From Synchiropus splendidus (lineage: Eukaryota > Chordata > Actinopteri > Syngnathiformes > Callionymidae), in assembly GCF_027744825.2 (NCBI RefSeq), contig NC_071343.1:16612366-16676365 (forward strand): a stretch of DNA of 64,000 bases, given 5' to 3'. The notes under the pieces were generated by a model. The model searched no databases and was not told the origin of the DNA. It saw only the letters and a list, made by a program, of their open reading frames with translations. A program made the position numbers and the translations under genes. Below, piece after piece: positions 37,416 through 47,554 of the stretch (position 1 is the stretch's first letter; every line of letters starts with the position of its first letter).

Positions 37416-40132
37416 AGAAGACGTGTCAGAAAATGCACCACATTCTCCGTTTGATGAATTCAATACATACGTTTGCGAGTCAGTGCTCTGGCTTGAGTCA
37501 CAGTGTTCGCTCTCTCCACTGGTTCAAAGATGCCTGGAGCCGAGTGACTGAGCTTGTCAGCCTCTGTCATCGATATCACTTCCAGTCTTGAAGAGGGAAT
37601 GTCACTTCTTCTAGGACTGGAAGAGATGAAGGTGAAAAATGTGAACCAGCCTTGTTGACTTCTCTGATGAACGATCTGGTGTGTTGTCGGCAGTACATTC
37701 ACATTTGATGATCACGAAGTATGTTGTGATTTCATGTTCAAATGTGGGAGAATAGTACACACATATACTAGGCAAGGAAAATGTTGTGAGACATTCCAAA
37801 GTAGGTATTCAAACAATTTGATGGAAGCAATTTCAATGTAATTCATGTCATGTGTAAACACATTTTAAAAACTTGATGATAATATGGATGAAAATAAGAG
37901 TGTTTGCTCTGCATGGAGTGTAAGTGTTACACCATGAGCTTAGTGTGTTTTTAAGTGAAACCATTGTTTCATGTTTATGCCGCTCCGCAGTCCGGTCAAG
38001 TTCCAGTCAAGCTGGCGCTGCGTAGTGGTGCCAAACTAGTTGTTCTGACCTGAGGAGAAAATCTCAGCCACCTTGGTTCAAAGATATTAGTAGTTACTGC
38101 CAAGGGCGTGAGTTTGCTTTGAGCGTTTGAGCATCAGCGACATGTCATGACATTTATAAGAGAAATATAATGTTTTTTTAGACTGTGAAATATATTATTA
38201 CTTCACAATATTGTGGTAGGAATAAATGCAGCCTAAACTCATCTACTCTGATCTCTCGTAAGCGAGATTTAAAGTTTTTGCCCACTTCAGGCCACCGTCA
38301 ATCACTCTCACTGTTTGAGCTGATCGGGCTCTTTTCACATTTCATTTCTTTCACTGCAACTAAATATCTCGGCTCCATATGGATGGTGCGTTCATGAGTG
38401 TTGGAATTTTCTATGCTACTGAAACTAATTGGGTGGTTTACCGGATTTGTGTCTGGTGTGGACAAAGAAGTTGTCAGACTTGTGCCCAAATTTTGATCAG
38501 GTTTGCAAAATTGAAGTCATTGAAAGGATGTTGCATAAAAGAGAGAGATTAGCATTTATGGATCTATTTTTTTAGTGCAATGTTCGACCATCTTCGCGCG
38601 TGTAAACTAAGGACAGTGCACCATCTCATCCAACAGCTTGGACGAAAGTGATATTGTGTGGAATAAATCCCAGGCTAGCCTCTTCCCGTCCTTGAGAATA
38701 GAACAATGATAGTTTGTGATCATCAATTCTCATCCTTACCCATATTAATCTTCTTGAACGGCAGGAAATGCAGCGGTAGAGGAAACTTTTAATTCAATTG
38801 AAAAGCCTCGGCAACATGCACGGCAGGTGATGCCTGACTTCTGAGTCAGTATGGGATAAAATAATAAAAAAAAAATGCTTTACCGGTGTCTCTTGTCAAG
38901 TAGGGACAGAAATTTACCAGTTCCTCACATACATAGAAAACCACTCTGCGATACACTGACTGACCCCCCTAAAAAATGCGAGGTTTGTGATGGGCTGGTG
39001 AGGCTTCACGAAACTCTCGTCTTTTACAGAGCTCAGAGGGTGGAGTGAGTAGAGAGTGCCATCTAGTGGGCTCTGGAAATGAGGACAGTGTTTCGTGAAG
39101 CCTTGTAAACCCATCGCTGCTGATCACTATTACCACATATCCAAGAGTGTGGGATGTTCCTCAACACATCAGCAGAGGTGGCAGCCCAGCACTGAAACCT
39201 CTCCCAACAGAGTAGGCGGGGTCAGAGGAGGTGGGGTCCTTACATGGATCCATTCAAAGTAAAACCTCTGAAATAAGGATGGGAGGGCCTTGAAAAGGCG
39301 CTGGTATTATGCCATGTTATGAAGCTTGGTTCCCTCAAATTCAACTTCAATTCCGACCATAACATTGGCTCACATTTGATGGCTGCTTTAACTGAGTTAG
39401 GAGAATCTTTTGTGTAGGGTGCTCATACTGTTGTTTCGGGGGTAGTGGGAGGTAAGGACTCCTCTCTGCTGGATCCAGCTGGTTCCATCGAGCGCTGCTG
39501 TCCTTCAACAGGGGCAAAGACAGTCGCTCTCTGATGATGAGAGAATTACAGTCACCATTAGTTGGTTGCCTATGACAGACGCAGTGTAGGTTCATGGCAA
39601 GACAATGCAACAAAACAGTGACATACTTTAAAAAATGAGGCCTGACTCAGCACAGATTTTTTTTGGGGGGGGGGGAATAAGTTCGATAACTGTCCTTTTT
39701 GGGAGGATATGAAACAAGAGACCAGCTTGTAAGATTTGGACTGGACTCTGAGGTGAGGGATTTATGCTCCAGACAAAGGGGCGATTCACCAGCAGAGCTG
39801 TTCAGGTGGAACAGGTTGTCCCCGGACGCAGCAACAGGTGCCTGCCAGGATGTAATCGGAGAGAGGAGCAGTTGTTGACCAGCCTGGGGTCCTTGTGTCT
39901 ACAACCGCATGTGTGTGTGTTTACAGTAGACGTGTGTTTGTGTGTACACGGCTGATTACACACGAGCAGATGTTTGCTGCACACATCTCTACTGGGGACA
40001 CATTGTGGTGTAAATGTATCATCACTATGCAACTGATAGAAAAGTAAAGAGGCTGGATAAAAGCACCCAGCAGGGAATTCACCTTCTTCTCAGCGCCGTG
40101 TTGGTCTGTCTCACGCTTGTCAGGGTTCCCAT
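33723..40132 (-). CDS. MAP3K19: MAP3K19 (YSK4) STE-type protein kinase; one or more N-terminal exons not located
   Basis: MAP3K19 is a serine/threonine kinase related to the MEKK family that activates JNK/ERK-type cascades. Exons in transcript order on the minus strand: 40083-40132, 39374-39569, (missing), 37471-37616, 37265-37299, 35752-37197, 34543-34769, 34216-34468, 33946-34154, 33723-33873. The start ACACCATGG gives MGTLTSVRQT. The long exon (482 codons) is a low-complexity Ser/Thr-rich region holding the family motif LTDDLLRCLAEELISMDE before the kinase. The kinase has the glycine loop GRGAYGT|VHCG, the ATP-binding Lys in LIAVKQV, HRDIKGKN, IDFGCARR, HGTPYWMAPE and SDIWSVGCTVFEMATG. The stop is the TGA at 33725-33723. 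Exon 39374-39569 ends on a complete codon, but the exon at 37616 needs two preceding bases, so an exon of length 2 modulo 3 is missing between them. The fish protein (over 900 residues) is shorter than the human one because the disordered part is shorter. Confidence 0.9.
35362..35520 (+). mobile_element. hAT-type miniature element, copy 6
   Basis: It is located in the MAP3K19 intron between kinase exons 34543-34769 and 35752-37197. TAGTGGTGGGAAACACGGTC, AGAAGGTGGCGCTCTG, CATCTAGTGGGCGC and GAGGACAGTGATTTATGAAG match the family. Confidence 0.75.
37377..37413. repeat. (TA)n microsatellite
   Basis: A TA run of about 37 bp in the MAP3K19 intron between exons 37265-37299 and 37471-37616. On the minus strand it lies shortly upstream of the 35-nt exon's acceptor. 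Confidence 0.93.
38298..38489 (-). CDS. Possible MAP3K19 exon within the 37617-39373 gap (uncertain)
   Basis: A 63-codon minus-strand open frame, Ser/Thr/Asn rich like the neighbouring MAP3K19 exons, contains LVAVKEMKCEKSPISSN and ends close to a good donor (AACA|GTGAGA). It lies exactly where the phase mismatch demands another exon. However, the phases at its obvious splice sites do not fit both neighbours, and I recognise no family motif. It may be chance open sequence. Confidence 0.25.
   Translation of the reverse strand: MGTSLTTSLSTPDTNPVNHPISFSSIENSNTHERTIHMEPRYLVAVKEMKCEKSPISSNSESD
38987..39118 (+). mobile_element. hAT-type miniature element, copy 7
   Basis: It is located in a MAP3K19 intron. 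GTGATGGGCTGGTGAGGCTT and GAGGACAGTGTTTCGTGAAG with CCTTGTAAACCCATCGC form good inverted ends. The internal part is shorter than in other copies. Confidence 0.8.
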
Positions 40133-40437
40133 GGTGTGTTCTTAGGAGGGACCAGAAAACCTGATGGAAACACACATGACAGTATGCAGCTCTCAAGTTA
40201 GAACCTCACACATAGATGTTAAAAGAGTCTTACAGAAGCATGCACAGGGATGCCTTACCTTTTCACGCTTGCTGGACTACTTTGCTTCGCATCTGAGACC
40301 CAAGTCTGTCATCACCCTGGGTGCAAATCGTGCTGGCGACGTCATGGTGGACACTTGTGAAGGACTTTCCCGTAAACTCCCTTATCAGCAACTGTTGTAG
40401 CAGAGGTGGGAGACAGGTTTCCAGCAGAGCTTTTATA
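40083..40437 (-). promoter_or_regulatory. MAP3K19: MAP3K19 TATA promoter and spliced 5' leader
   Basis: On the minus strand a TATAAAA box (40437-40431, inside GCTATAAAAGC) predicts a start near 40405. The first leader exon runs from there to 40259, ending in the strong donor AAAAG|GTAAGG. A 98-nt intron follows, with acceptor TTTCCATCAG, and the second exon (40160-40083) carries the coding ATG at 40132. TATA promoters are typical of tissue-restricted genes, which fits a kinase with restricted expression. The transcription start is inferred from TATA spacing. Confidence 0.6.
40277..40345 (-). CDS. Upstream ORF in the MAP3K19 5' leader, 22 residues
   Basis: The first ATG in the predicted leader has a strong context (TCCACCATGA) and opens a 22-residue frame (MTSPARFAPR...) ending in TAG before the exon donor. 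It is out of the main coding sequence and upstream of the second-exon ATG. Upstream ORFs with such context usually lower translation of the main frame; that effect is inference here. Confidence 0.45.
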   Translation of the reverse strand: MTSPARFAPRVMTDLGLRCEAK

Positions 40438-43400
40438 GCTGCTGAGGCCCCTCCCATACATCTCCCCTCCCCTTTCAGAAGGTCAAGAAACTTCTTTATG
40501 GAAGTTGTCCTCTCTAGAATGAATCAAGTGAACTACATCTTTTTTCCCCCCATTAAATTTTTTATCTTTTCCTACTGAGGTTTATGCCTGCCAAAGGTAT
40601 ATAACTAAAGTTATTATTATTATCATATGTTTGATATTATCGAATTAAGTCATGGCTACACATCAGTTTCCATTAATCTTGTGTTGAAGATTCTGCCAAG
40701 CCGGAGTCAGAAACACTGACAGTGTGTGTGTACAATGTGAACCTGGACAATAAAGTTTCAAGGGTCATTTTGAAGGTACACAATGTCTTGAAGTGACACA
40801 TGCACTGACTTTATTTCATCAGTTAAATCTGTGAAGATCTGTGCAGAAAAAGTGGACATTGCTGAGGGTGGTTTTTGGGAACCTTCTGACACCCAATTCC
40901 AATCTCAAATTGATCTGCTCAAAAGTCCCACACTAAAAAAAACACAACAACAGCCACTCTAAGGATGAATGAATGTCATGCTCACTGGCAAATATTGATT
41001 CTGATGAAATTCGTGGTACATTGAAGGGATATGATGTAGTTCCACTATAGTTCTTGCGTGAGTAAAGGTTGAGTGTTGCCTCCCTCACTGTCACACTACT
41101 GCTCCCTATGTTGTGTTTTTGAACTGACCGCTCCCATAATAGTGGAGGTGTTAAGAGGTTGATCAAGTCCAGTAGGTCCTACTGAAGGTCAGGGTACCTT
41201 GAGTGACCCTTGGCACTGACAAAAACCATCTGAAACTTTAAAAGGCTGAGTCAGCAATCTGTCACTAAACTGCAATGCACATTCAACATAACTTCCAATT
41301 TGACATTTTGTCTTTGTTCAGGTTCCAGTCAGTGCTAGGTTAAGAATAAACCTTTAAAGCTCTCCAGCTGCTCCTCATGTGGACAGAAACCATCCGCAGA
41401 ACCACACCGGTCTCACATCTAGGTGCCAATTGCTCTCTGAGCTCCTCCTTCCTTCTACCTTCTTCATCTGCGCCTCAGTCACACACATACACAAAGCTGA
41501 GCAGTGCTCGGTGGATTTGCATTTTGTGGCTGTTTACTGTTGGCAATCCTTAGTGACCAAAGGCATGGAACACAGAGCTGAGGCAGAAAACCATCAAACT
41601 GTATCGAAGAATATACTGCAAACATTCATTTTGCTCATTTACTGTTCCATACAGTCAAAATAGTTTGATCTGAATTAAAGTGTGTCAGATGGAATAACAT
41701 CACTTACTGTACCTCAGCAGCAGAGATGAGTTGGCAACGCCTCAGGTCACTGGGATGTTCAATAGTCTCTAGATATAAAGCAAAAACCATGCGCTCTCTC
41801 TTCCATGGGTCAGGTTTCCAGTCGCACAACCACAAAATGTTTTCAAGCCAACACCAACTATCCAGTGCCGGTGAACTCAGTCAACACAACTAGTGAAAAT
41901 CCAAGCTCCACGGGTTACATAAACAGGTTCTTCGTACATGGAATGTTGTCTGAGTGGCTGGCAAGGTCTGGCAGGTTCAATGGTTGACTAGTTGTCCAAT
42001 CAGTTACTAGCATCCAGGAGAAGTTTGAGGCCACCTGATGATAAAAGGAAACATTAAGAGACATTTAAGAGAAACTCAACATTTATTTTCCAAAAATGGA
42101 ATACTAAATATGACCTCAAAGTTTGAAGATTTATATCTTCAATTTTAGATATCTAAAATGCAGATAGTTTGTGTTAAATATTCACATTAAATGTAAGATA
42201 TGTTCAACTCAGATTATGAATGAGAGGAGTTAAACTGGCTGCTTTTTCAACTCAGCTGTTAAATGGCGTTTTGAGTAATGAATTAAATGTACTTGTGTAC
42301 ACAAGTTTTGTTTATTAGCATTAGTACTTTGCTTTGAAAGGAGGAGATTTATGGAGGTCAACATTTTGTCTTCTTCATGGTCAAGGGTCGCAAGTTGCTG
42401 AACTCTGTGCTTCACACTGATGAAAAGAGTGGGAAGACTCGCATGATTTTCTTTCTAGTGCGTGTTTGAAAACAGCTTGATTCATCCTGGCAGCATTGAA
42501 GAACCATCCACAGTGTTGACTGCTTTCATGAGAGGCATGTTTTCCCTCACATCATGGAGTGATTCATGTCATCAAGATGTTTGGCATACACCTGTGTGAG
42601 TCAGAGCTCCTACCATCAGAGCAGTGACCTCCTCCCTCGGGAGACTGTTCCTGCCAGTAGTGTAGCGACGGGCTCGGCAGCCGCTCTGATCGTGTGCACA
42701 GATCACTGATAAAAAGTTTGAAAACAGGAACAAATTCAACAATTCAACCCTTGTACCTGCTCAAGGACATTTGTTTTGGTCCCCTATGATTCCCTAGAGA
42801 TGACTAGCCGGCGTATTTCACCCACAGCTGTTGTAAAGCTGGAAACGCCCTTCAGCCATTGCATGCGTGGCCTTGACATCCATCCCATAAGTGATCCCAG
42901 GAGATGAGGAGGACAAGGGCAGCCTACCACCTGTTGAGTCAGGTCCAGCCGCATCAACAGGTGAGCCCTCACCAGCTGTAGGATAGGAGACTTCCCCTTT
43001 TATTCTATTGACAGCCTCAATCCATTTAGTTCTAGAGGTAGTTCCACATTTTTTCTAAATAATGGGGCACCTGTAGTAGCTAAACAAGTGAATATTGTTT
43101 TTAATTTCTAATATAACAGCAGCCTTTAATAACAGTCTATTCAATCTTTATTGGAGTGTTTTGTTTTTCTACACATGCAAAATGCGTCTTTTACATTTTT
43201 TTTTTGTGTTAGCTCCTTCATGAAAACTGATGACCCACTTTATGTACAATATTTTTTCAGTCCACCCAATTGTCAGTCTCCCCCCCTCTAGAAAAATTGT
43301 CACACTTTTATTTTCAGTCTTACCGAAACATTCAACAGCGATCCTTTATTCCAGTTGTCACTTTGTTGCCTCTTTGATTATAAGATACAGATGCATCAGT

Positions 43401-43599
43401 TGTGGGTCACGTTCATGTCACATGGAAGCATTTTTGATGCGGCAGCATATGCCACATGAAACACACCTGTAGAGCTCTGCAGGTAGCGAGCCTGTCCAGG
43501 TTTGAAGGATTGCTTTTCATGTTCAAAGGGCAGGTTTCTTTCGACACAAAGCTTCTGTTCCAGCACACGCTCACATGCAGCTCACCCTGTTCCTTCTTT
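40438..43599. other. Region upstream of MAP3K19 with no supported gene
   Basis: This is mostly AT-rich non-coding sequence with short open frames on both strands that lack domains or credible splice sites. Nothing beyond short homopolymer runs stands out. Confidence 0.5.
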
Positions 43600-44066
43600 T
43601 TACAGCCGGGGATAATAAGCTCCAGCTTCCTTCTCATCATCACTGAGGGAAACTGTCACAGCTTCCTGATCCTCCGGCTCTTGCCCCAGATTTTCGTCTT
43701 CCCATCGAAACCTCTCCACCAACTCTCCTGTTCTGAAGAGAACAACAGTGAGAGGGACGATGGGAAGGTGTTATTCCGTGATCTTCTCACGATGCCTATA
43801 CAGAAACAGGAGCGACGATACACGCAACCTAGTGACTCGATTGGCCAAGCTGCAACACAACATTTGGGCATCATTTTTGTGGAAAGATGGTGTTATTCAC
43901 ATAGTAAACTACAGAAATAAATATATTTAAAATTTAACAGCTGATCCAAAAGATCATCTCGTCTCACACTTTCACTCTTTGCATGCCCTGCCAATTGTTT
44001 ACTCTCGGTTTCCATGGAGACCGTCCGGCAAGTAGTAAAAACACACTTCAGTTGGTCGGGTGCAGA
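43600..44066 (-). CDS. Unidentified exon-like stretch, possibly a small gene or pseudogene
   Basis: On the minus strand, 43727-43600 reads as an acidic open segment with codon use that looks coding (ELVERFRWEDENLG..., SLSDDEKEAGAYYPRL, then TAA at 43602-43600). It is preceded by acceptor-like CTCTTCAG and AACAG. About 60 bp upstream in the same frame is another open piece (NDAQMLCCSLANRVTRLRVS, LLFLYRH) ending at a donor-like CATC|GTGAGA. Further upstream an ATG in CTCCATGG opens METESKQLAGHAKSES (about 44066), followed by donor- and acceptor-like sites about 60 bp apart. The pieces do not join cleanly: one TGA and one frame change intervene near 43900. I do not recognise the family. It may be a small lineage-specific gene, a decayed copy, or chance. 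Confidence 0.3.
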
Positions 44067-44348
44067 CTTTCCTGGGGAGTACACTTCTGTGTGACGTGGT
44101 TACTACCAAAGATAAGTAAATCAAAGGAGGGAAGATGAATCACGGACATTTACATTTTCTGTTCTGTGGCCCTTGTTCCTCAATTTCTATTCAATTTTCT
44201 TTTCCATTGGTATCATACTGTAATTACTACATAATTATACTTGAATAGATTATATTAATAGCTCACTTTTTTCTGGAGCGTCGTGTGAACTACAGTGTAA
44301 CAACTCCATGTGATGACCTTAATTAAAGTGGTGGGATGGTAACATGTC

Positions 44349-46190
44349 GTAAACGTAAGAGTGAATTTATCCCAGTAATCAGCTCCAAAAAGAGTTTGAG
44401 CCTGCAATTGTAAATGCTAAATATGTTCAATATTTACATAAAAAAAATTTCCCATGCGGGTGGAGTGGAGAATAGTGACATGGAACGGAATGTCATTGTA
44501 ACAATAATAAAGCTTAATTGATCTGGGACCTTTTAAAACACCGTTCACAAAGTGCTTCACCAACAAAGCAGAACTTAAAGAAGAACGTTCAAAGAATGTC
44601 GTGTCTACAACTGCACAAGCACAGAATAAACCTGTGTGGAGACATGGATGTGGTTGGCTAACGTGTCAAACAAAGTAAGTAGAAGTTTGGATGATATTAT
44701 ATACTCATAAAAAAAGAATCTGAGGAGTGTCCTAAAACAGACTTTTAGCAAGGAGGGCGTCTGGACGTCTGCAAAACATCAAAAAAATGGACGCCCGATA
44801 GAGGAGCCCATAAGTTAAAGGTGGAGGTACATTTTGGCGAGTCGACTGAGAAACAAGGAAACACAAGGCTGAATAATAATAACAAACAAAAAACAACATA
44901 ACATAAGATAATTGAATAAAAATAAACAATAATAACAGAAGTAAATAATAAATAAATAAGACTGCTGACCTTGTCAATAAAGCTGATTCTGATTCTAAAG
45001 TGTGAAGACCTTCACTCGGGACCTGTGCAGGACGATTCGTACGTGTCAGTGTGGTCAGTGAGGAAATGTTAAATAATTCATGAAAATGTTTTAACTTTGA
45101 CGATACTTTCCTGAGTCATCTCACTGCTGAATCATCCATTAGACATTGTCTAAGAAAGTGGAAGCAGCTACTTCTTCCATTCACTTTCACTGACCTTGCT
45201 TTGAAGTTCAATGTTGGAGCACCACTGTTTTCCTTCCATCCCGACTGACATTCAGCTGGTGGGCGAGGATGTGTCCAACACCTCATTCGGCCTCAGCAAC
45301 TATTTGTAGTTTGTGTGCTTCTTCCGCTCCGTTGATCTCTGATGTAACATCAAACATTTTGGCAGAGGAGGGCACCAAAACAACAAAGGACTGTCTAAAA
45401 CTTCAGTCCACAACCCGCCCACATTCATGACTCATGCTTCTTTGTTGCAGTTGACTTCATCATGACCAGCATTATAACATGCCCTCTTTTTTGGCAGCAA
45501 AGGTAGGAACACTAAAAACTGTCCTGTCTTTCTTTCAACACGTCCCATCAGGGAACACAAGTCAGCTTCCTACACCTTTACAATTCAAATATAGATTGAA
45601 TCAAAAGCAAAGATCAAAAGCACATGTGGTTTTAGCTCCCTGACGTGGCACTCATAATCGGAATAATGCTATTTCAGAGGAACTAATCATGTCATGAAAT
45701 GGTGTAGTACCAAAGACCAAAAACATTACAGAAGAATGTTCTATCCTCGTGCAACATTTGATGATTACATTAAGACTTGTGCGATTACGTTAGTAGCAAG
45801 TTGATAAGACCAAAACAGAGCAAGGTGATCACCAACATCGGGGGGTTTGGCTGTACTCTCCCAATGGCCAGAAAAAGACACACATGTTCATGGAAGTAAC
45901 AGTGCAAGACCTCAGGTCTTGCACTGTTACTTCCATTAACATTGGGATAAATTCACTCTTACGTTTATTACTGGGATAAATTCACTCTTACGTTTACTAC
46001 GTGTGTCAATGGTCCTCAACAAGAGGAAGATTAGAAAAACAATGTTTAGGACAGAGTTGTTCAGTGTATTGGTCCCACATCACAAAACGTATTGAGTAAC
46101 GGTGGTGGTGACATGATGGTCTAGGGCTTCATTTTTCTTGGCCCAGAGCACATAAAGGCTCTTCCAAATGAAATGCTTGAGGCTAGAAAA
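44349..46190 (+). mobile_element. Probable Tc1/mariner-like relic with 31-bp inverted repeats
   Basis: A 31-bp segment at 44349-44379 recurs exactly, inverted, at 45967-45997, which makes a span of 1.65 kb (Tc1-like length). A second partial copy at 45943-45967 makes a 29-bp tandem doublet at the right end. Just outside, 46102-46134 translates as GGGDMMV-stop-GF, resembling the Tc1-family GGGSxMVWGCF transposase motif with a stop in place of the Trp. The internal part holds no intact transposase. Identity as Tc1 rests on this short motif plus size, so it is tentative. Confidence 0.4.
45891..45935. repeat. Perfect palindrome, 22-bp arms, 1-base centre
   Basis: TGGAAGTAACAGTGCAAGAC... is followed after one central base (C at 45913) by its exact reverse complement ending at 45935. 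No mismatches occur in the 22-bp arms. The palindrome lies immediately left of the 29-bp tandem doublet and the right inverted repeat of the probable Tc1-like relic. It can fold as a hairpin; no T tract suggests a transcription terminator. Confidence 0.97.
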
Positions 46191-46246
46191 AAAAATTGTG
46201 CCACGAGAAATCATTGACCATGTTAAATTATTTTCAATAACAATCA

Positions 46247-46297
46247 TCATATATATATATATATTTATATATTTATATATATATATATATATATATA
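46247..46297. repeat. (TA)n microsatellite with TTTA interruptions
   Basis: About 50 bp of TA dinucleotides broken twice by an extra T. It lies beside the right end of the probable Tc1-like relic. Confidence 0.9.
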
Positions 46298-46849
46298 CAT
46301 TAGCTAGCCTTAGATCACACAGAGATTGAAAAGGGGGCGGAGTGGGGAACAGTTCTTATCATTTCTGTCCCTTGTTCCCGCTTTTGTCTGAAGGTTGTGT
46401 GTAACCGCTTCTAAATTTGTGTCTGTGAGGTCCTATTATGTTGTATTGAGTGTCATTGCCACTCATTTTTTTTTGTTACAGTCAGTCGGTTGTGTGTTAA
46501 TGTCAGTCTTTTTGTTTCTGTGAATGAGTTTAGTGTTACAGTTAGTTTTGACTGCCAGTCATTTGTGCGCTGATCTTTGAGGTCTCCTCTCTAGACTTAT
46601 CGCCTTCTGTCTTTGTGCGCATGCGTGCACTTCATGAGCGCATGTACTCATGTATGAAATCTATTTTCCTCTACACAACGACTGAGCTCCGCTTCCTCGA
46701 CTGGTTGTAGCTCTCCATATGCCCGCTAGATGACGCTGTTTGACAGAACCTTGGCGAGCCCACTTCAGACACCGGACCATTGGAGTAAAACAGAAATGAA
46801 GTGCGCAACTTGACGCTTGAATTTAAGTTCATTCTAAGTTAAACCGGAA

Positions 46850-47496
46850 CCCTGACAGAAATATTGCGATAAAGAAGGTGTGCCTCATTTATTACGCACC
46901 GTTCTCAAGCCGTATTCGTTGCAGACCACCTGAAATCTTGAGCGTCCCTAGTTGCAGTGTTTAAATGTACGCGCATTGCGACTGTGTTTGTTCTCCTTGG
47001 GGTTGTTTTGTTAAGGTGTCTGGGCCTCATTACAGCCTGTTTGTTAATTACTGTCTAATTAGCCGATGGAAAATTACCCCGTCTACCCGGTGACCCCGGC
47101 ACCCACCCGGTGTCGTGTCCTCACACACACACACACACACGCATACCGGTCCACAACGCGCACCGTTGCGCGCGGCTCATTGCAGCTTCCACCGCTACGC
47201 ACCCACCAGATCTCTGCAACTATTGGGTCTGAAACGGCTCTGCAACTTTAACAGCCGCCAGCATGGTGGATCCGCACTGACAGAAGGACCCGGGAGAGTT
47301 TGGGGGGGACAGCAGGAGCGAGGACGCTCCCCCTGGAGCAGATCTGAGCCTCACTGCGGCTTCACTCACCATACTTTACGCGGATGTGTTCGGCAGCTCG
47401 AGCTCGTGATGTCACATTTCATTCAGTGAGCGCTTTTCTCCACGACACTTTGGTACCAAACTTCAGACTGAGGATCGCCGTGTGCGGCAGGCAAAG
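46850..47496 (+). promoter_or_regulatory. GC-rich promoter and 5' leader of an unidentified gene
   Basis: From about 46860 the base composition shifts to CpG-containing, GC-rich sequence that peaks at 47140-47520, ending in a coding-type ATG followed by a strong donor. A (CA)n run (47121-47140) lies within it. This is the pattern of a CpG-island promoter with a first exon. No TATA box is visible near a likely start. Confidence 0.5.
47121..47140. repeat. (CA)n microsatellite
   Basis: A CA run of about 20 bp within the GC-rich leader of the unidentified gene at 47.5 kb. Confidence 0.9.
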
Positions 47497-47554
47497 ATGG
47501 GATTCCACGGCAGAGAGGACCCACAGAAACACACGCTCCTGTGGCTGCTCGTTG
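47497..47554 (+). CDS. First coding exon of an unidentified secreted or membrane protein
   Basis: The ATG in CAAAGATGG opens 19 codons, MGFHGREDPQKHTLLWLLV, then G|GTGAGTCGG, a strong splice donor. A charged N terminus followed by TLLWLLV, which continues into the next exon, is the start of a signal peptide or signal anchor. The GC-rich leader and the donor make a first exon likely. I could not name the gene: the segment is too short for a family match. No downstream exon could be supported in the remaining 16 kb, so intron 1 would extend past the right edge. Confidence 0.5.

Noticed and set aside
43456..43920. 154-codon plus-strand open frame
   Set aside because: It is the antisense shadow of the exon-like minus-strand stretch and has a Cys/Phe-rich, non-protein-like composition.
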